Assembly (NCBI GenBank): GCA_964422855.1
Contig: CAYRCS010000010.1
Location: forward strand, 1 to 33,605
Origin: CAZEYI01 sp964422855
GTDB taxonomy: Bacteria; Patescibacteriota; Gracilibacteria; Absconditabacterales; Absconditicoccaceae
Length of the DNA: 33,605 bases
Reading direction: 5' to 3'
This document shows, one piece after another, positions 30,432 through 33,605 of this stretch (its first letter is position 1; every line of letters starts with the position of its first letter). The position numbers were made by a program, and so were the translations under genes. The notes beneath the pieces are model-generated. The model had not been told where the DNA came from, did not search any database, and saw nothing but the letters and a program-made list of their open reading frames with translations.

Positions 30432-30459
30432 ACTATATATATTAGAAAGTATAAGTCAA
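30432..30459 (-). promoter_or_regulatory. Promoter of the small lipoprotein
   Basis: On the minus strand, TTGACT (30459-30454), a 16-bp spacer and TATAGT (30437-30432), directly after the map stop and about 30 bp before ATG 30403. Confidence 0.6.
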
Positions 30460-31206
30460 TTATAGTTCAGTAATACCAGAAAGTATCTTGGGACCATGTT
30501 TGGTTACTTCGACCATGTATTCTCGTTGTACGCCGATATCTCACTTTTCACAGTAGAGATTGTGCTCCACATTACGCTTTTCGAGTGCCCTTGTCGAACG
30601 GATAGCTGTTATTGGTTCCAGACACACTATTTGTCCTTCTCTAAAAAATATATTTTTGGATTTTGGTTCAGCATAGTTATAGACATATGGTTCTTCATGG
30701 AGTGTTTTGCTAATGCCGTGCCCAGTCAGATTTTTCACGACACTAAATCCTTTGGACTTGATATAATTGTTTACAAAAAATCAGAAATCATACACACTTC
30801 TGCCAGCTTGGACATACTCCAAACCCAGATCCAAAGCTTCTTTGGTTGCTTTGATAAGAGCTGCTCATTGCGGATTTTTGTCGTTTCATCAGACGATGAT
30901 AGTGATAGCACTGTCAGATAATGCTCATTTATATTTTACTCCAGCATCAATCTTGAGTACATCACCGTCTTTGAGTACGGTTTTATCAGGGAACCCATGC
31001 ACCACACAGTCATTGACCGATAGGCAGGTATTTGCTGGATATCCATAATAACCCATAAAGGAACTCTTTACATCATGCATACGCAAAAATTTACTTGCTT
31101 CATCTTCCAAAAATTGCAAGGTCACGCCAGCTTTTGCTTTGCCACGGAGATAGATAAGAAGATCGTTCAGCAAAGATGCTGATTTGATAAGATTGTCGCT
31201 AGCCAT
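30460..31206 (-). CDS. map: Methionine aminopeptidase, type I
   Basis: Map removes the initiator methionine from new proteins. The joined frame gives 248 residues. All five metal ligands are present: D87 (KIDAG), D98 (LSDSA), H163 (LTGHGIS), E197 (CLEPI) and E229 (QREYMVEV). The Gly before ALSDSA is coded by TGA at 30925. No zinc-finger extension, so it is the short MetAP-Ia form. It starts 6 bp after the MazG-like gene stop, so the two are co-transcribed. Confidence 0.95.
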
Positions 31207-31212
31207 AGGATA

Positions 31213-31575
31213 CTACTTTATATGATTTAATTCATTTTCGATATTTCTATCGATAGATTTCTGGGTATCAAATTTTTCACCATACCTCTTCTTTAATTTC
31301 TCGATATTCCAATCCAAGACATCTTCAAACTTCACATCCAATTCTCTGAGCAAGATAGCAATATACCACATCACGTCGCCCAATTCTTCTTTGAGATTTA
31401 CCAAATCCAATTCTCTCTTATAGAAGACATGTTTCTTAAATTGATCCAACAATTCATTAGCTTCTGTAGATAATCCAATCACTGCATGAAACATTTTTTG
31501 TTCCTTGGGAGAGTCGATATTGAAGTGATCACTGAGCGTTTTTTCGGAAAGCTCCAAATATTCTTTCATATCCAT
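31213..31575 (-). CDS. MazG-like nucleotide pyrophosphohydrolase
   Basis: MazG-fold enzymes hydrolyse NTPs or dNTPs to monophosphates. The 120-residue protein has the family's metal-binding ExxE (E38, E41, in STEANELL) and ExxD (E64, D67, in KEELGDVMWYIA) motifs in a four-helix bundle. The single domain and short length suit the MazG-like/dCTPase group rather than full MazG. ATG 31575, ATG 31569 and upstream ATG 31587 are all possible starts. No TGA is used. It precedes map and follows the phospholipase D-like gene. Substrate not predictable. Confidence 0.8.
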   Translation of the reverse strand: MDMKEYLELSEKTLSDHFNIDSPKEQKMFHAVIGLSTEANELLDQFKKHVFYKRELDLVNLKEELGDVMWYIAILLRELDVKFEDVLDWNIEKLKKRYGEKFDTQKSIDRNIENELNHIK

Positions 31576-31639
31576 GACAATACGCATACAAACTAAAGTC
31601 TTGGCGACTATATACACAAATCATCCAAAATTGCCAGAC

Positions 31640-32457
31640 CTATCGTCTTCATTTGCCAACTTTTCGATCTTTATCAAACTGTTGCAAAAAATTCTGTATT
31701 ACTTGAGCATCTAGTGTAAGTAATCCTATCTCTCTATTTTCATCCAAAGAATTCGCAGACATATTCATACTACCGACCAACAAAGTTTTGCTATCAATCA
31801 GTATCATCTTCGTATGGACATATGGCTTGGGTAGGTATCTGGCTTTTTCAGGTCAGAAATAGCTCAGAATTTTATCATTACTATCCACATCAGCAACGAT
31901 GATCTGCATATCAAGTGNNNNNNNNNNNNNNNNNNNNNNNNNNNNNNNNNNNNNNNNNNNNNNNNNNNNNNNNNNNNNNNNNNNNNNNNNNNNNNNNNNN
32001 NNNNNNNNNNNNNNNNNGCATCATCGATGATAGTAAGCTTGGCATGAAGATAATCTATTCCCAATTGTGTATCAGGCAAAAGCTCGATCGACGTTCCAGA
32101 AAAGTAATATTCCAATGCAGCATAGTCATCACGATACGACTGATAGGGTTTGCGTTCGATCATAAGTTTTATATCAACTCCCGAACGTATCGATGCTTGT
32201 TGCAAGGCAGTGATTATCTTTTTGTTCGTCACCAGATAGCTCTGGATATAGATTCTGTCTTGTGCATTGTTGATTAGATCCAGAAATTTCTGCTCCGTCC
32301 CAAAAGGTGATGTTCGCAATGCGCCCGTAATATTAGCAATATCTATACTATCAAACACATAATCTTGATGCTCTGTTTTCCCAAATTCAAAATGCCAGGC
32401 ACTGAGACTATAACCTATGACGAACAAGAGTGCTATTGTCAGGAGACGATAAGGCAT
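31640..32457 (-). CDS. Phospholipase D-like protein (interrupted by an assembly gap)
   Basis: The PLD superfamily acts on phosphodiester bonds, in lipids or nucleic acids. An N-terminal hydrophobic segment, LLTIALLFVIGYSLSA, is a signal or anchor. The first catalytic motif is HAKLTIID (H138, K140, D145); the second, after the gap, is VHTKMILID followed by GSMNMSANSLDENREIGL. Both HxKxxxxD motifs are complete. The segments on the two sides of the 100 N are in different frames, which only means that the gap is not 100 bp. Small secreted members of this kind include nucleases and cardiolipin synthase relatives; which applies is open. Start ATG 32457; divergent from the 333-residue gene. Confidence 0.82.
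31918..32017. other. Assembly gap of 100 N inside the PLD-like gene
   Basis: Exactly 100 N, a placeholder of unknown true length. The frames on each side differ, so the missing length is not 100 bp modulo 3. Confidence 0.95.
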
Positions 32458-32522
32458 ACATACCTATATTATTTTATAATACATAAATAAAGGGGATTAT
32501 TCACTATGTGGATAAATAATAA

Positions 32523-32550
32523 TTGACAAAAATCATTATTTACATACCAT
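32523..32550 (+). promoter_or_regulatory. Possible promoter for the 333-residue gene
   Basis: TTGACA (32523-32528), a 16-bp spacer and TACCAT (32545-32550), a weak -10. A start near 32557 would make the transcript nearly leaderless, beginning at the ATG itself. Confidence 0.45.
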
Positions 32551-32556
32551 GTATCT

Positions 32557-33558
32557 ATGATCCCATCAAAAAGCAATATAAAGGACATAGAGTTAAAGCT
32601 TTCTAACTGACACAAATTAAGAAAGTATAATATAGAAACTATAGAGCAGCTTTCTAAAATTTTTGCTGAAGATCTAAATCAAAAATGAAGAACCGAATAT
32701 TCAAAAGTAGACATATATAAGTTTGAAAAAATGGGAAAATCTTTTGCTGCCAGCATTATAATGAATGTATTTGAAGAAGATTGGGAATTATTCCATAAGC
32801 GCTTCTTAGAAGAACATGGATTAAAGTTTGTTCCTATAAATAGAAGGTTTTTGGATCAAAAAATAAAAGAAGTTTTTGATCAATTTTTGCTTTATTTGAG
32901 AGATAATCAAATTAAAAAACGACACCCTACCATTTTAGAAAAATATGATATGAGTTTCTACAATGTTGTTATACAAGATAAATACAATAATGATCGAAAT
33001 CTTTTCTTTAAATCTTTTGATTATAATAAAAAAAAGATTTGATTTTCTATAAAAAAAGTACCAAAAATAACAGATAAAATTAGGTTTCAGAGAACCAAAT
33101 CTTTTATAAAACGAATGAAGGAAAGAGAGGTAACATATTTCTCACCGATAACTATTGGCAGATATTCTAATGCATTGGAATTAGATTTTATAAGACACTT
33201 TAGAACATCAGATAACAAAGTAGACTGGTTATTTATATTGTTTAAATTCTTTAAAGACATAGATATAATATCTCGTTTCAGACACAATACTGATGATAGT
33301 TTTAAATCCCGCCTAAAGTACGACTCTGTTAATGATAGTATCGATAAGCACCTTTATAGATTATCTGAAGATCTTCCAAATCCAGAACAAGAACTGATAG
33401 ACAAAGAAGAAAGGACAATTTTACAACACGCCATCTTACAGTTGTCCGCCGAAGAACAAAGTATTATAAAAAATTTCTATGACGAAAAACAAATAAATAT
33501 GCAACAACTAGAGAGCATTATTGAGAAGCTCCAAAATATTATCAAACCTGAGAAATAA
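32557..33558 (+). CDS. Unknown protein with a C-terminus resembling a sigma-factor segment
   Basis: With three TGA codons read as Gly, one frame of 333 residues runs from ATG 32557 to TAA. It is Lys/Phe/Ile/Asn-rich and soluble. The last 65 residues contain PNPEQELIDKEERTILQHAI, then LQLSAEEQSIIKNFY, which is like the start of sigma-70 region 4 (the pattern NPEE...L..L...E..VI...Y). The DNA-binding helix-turn-helix that should follow is missing or degenerate. The N-terminal HKLRKYNIETIEQLSKI may be a helix-hairpin-type motif. It could be a diverged sigma-like or unrelated regulator. Its 3' end may overlap a convergent minus-strand gene. Confidence 0.7.
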
Positions 33559-33605
33559 CCCCAACCACAAACTCACCCTTTTCAGGAATTTGTCCCGCTT
33601 TCAAT
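33539..33605 (-). CDS. Possible C-terminus of a convergent gene, cut by the window edge
   Basis: The minus frame reads LKAGQIPEKGEFVVGVISQVG and ends in TAA at 33539, after a TGA read as Gly. The composition is protein-like. It would overlap the last 20 bp of the 333-residue gene. Only 21 residues are visible, so no family can be named. Confidence 0.3.

Noticed and set aside
31640..32457. Frameshift pseudogene in the PLD-like protein
   Set aside because: The frame change falls at an N gap of unknown length, and both HxKxxxxD motifs are intact, so a broken gene is not supported.
78..33558. UGA read as tryptophan (table 4) or widespread pseudogenes
   Set aside because: TGA lies on invariant glycines in unrelated families, TGG is used for Trp, and no other type of disruption is seen.
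1..33605. tRNA, rRNA, CRISPR arrays, transposons, prophage
   Set aside because: No matching sequences, repeat-spacer arrays or integrase/transposase-like proteins were seen on either strand.

Overview
The window is AT-rich, gene-dense bacterial DNA in which TGA is a sense codon for glycine and only TAA and TAG end genes (translation table 25). This code is known from the Candidate Phyla Radiation lineages Absconditabacteria (SR1) and Gracilibacteria (BD1-5), so the source is almost certainly one of them; I cannot tell which from this piece. UGA falls on invariant glycines: the K+ channel filter (TIGYGD), the GyrB ATPase loops, the PilB Walker A motif, LepA, RuvC, RdgB and sigma region 2. With standard code most genes break into fragments; with UGA=Gly they join into full-length proteins. 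All 29 complete genes end in TAA or TAG, and none has a recognisable Shine-Dalgarno sequence.

Layout. 1-3458 (+): murA, an exported protein and an unknown 273-residue protein, ending at a two-way terminator. 3462-7088 (-): rpoD, gyrB (with an assembly gap) and a PsiE-like membrane protein. 7120-7241: a palindrome, a consensus sigma-70 promoter and a short two-hairpin RNA candidate. 7459-8010 (+): ruvA. 8007-10780 (-): a likely operon of cytochrome-b5-like lipoprotein, GH3-family acyl-adenylase, rdgB and a small unknown. 10871-12853 (+): lepA. 12863-20006 (-): a three-gene cluster around a 2104-residue protein. 20124-22136 (-): a 670-residue protein with a peptidoglycan-binding-like domain. 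22268-27383 (-): pheT, mscL, an unknown and the pilus/secretion ATPase pilB. 27512-28988 (+): a DUF1704/MATCAP-like metallopeptidase and an acidic repeat protein with an assembly gap. 29104-30031 (+): K+ channel and ruvC. 30032-32457 (-): lipoprotein, map, a MazG-like pyrophosphohydrolase and a phospholipase D-like protein (third gap). 32557-33558 (+): a protein whose C-terminus resembles part of a sigma factor.

Most identified genes are housekeeping: cell wall (murA), transcription (rpoD), topology (gyrB), recombination (ruvA, ruvC), translation (lepA, pheT, map) and nucleotide sanitation (rdgB, MazG-like). The accessory and least explained parts are the giant-protein cluster with its 670-residue neighbour, the GH3/cytochrome-b5 operon, the acidic repeat protein and the short RNA. 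Three runs of exactly 100 N (4630-4729, 28802-28901, 31918-32017) are scaffolding placeholders of arbitrary length, not real sequence. I saw no tRNA, rRNA, CRISPR array, transposase or phage gene.
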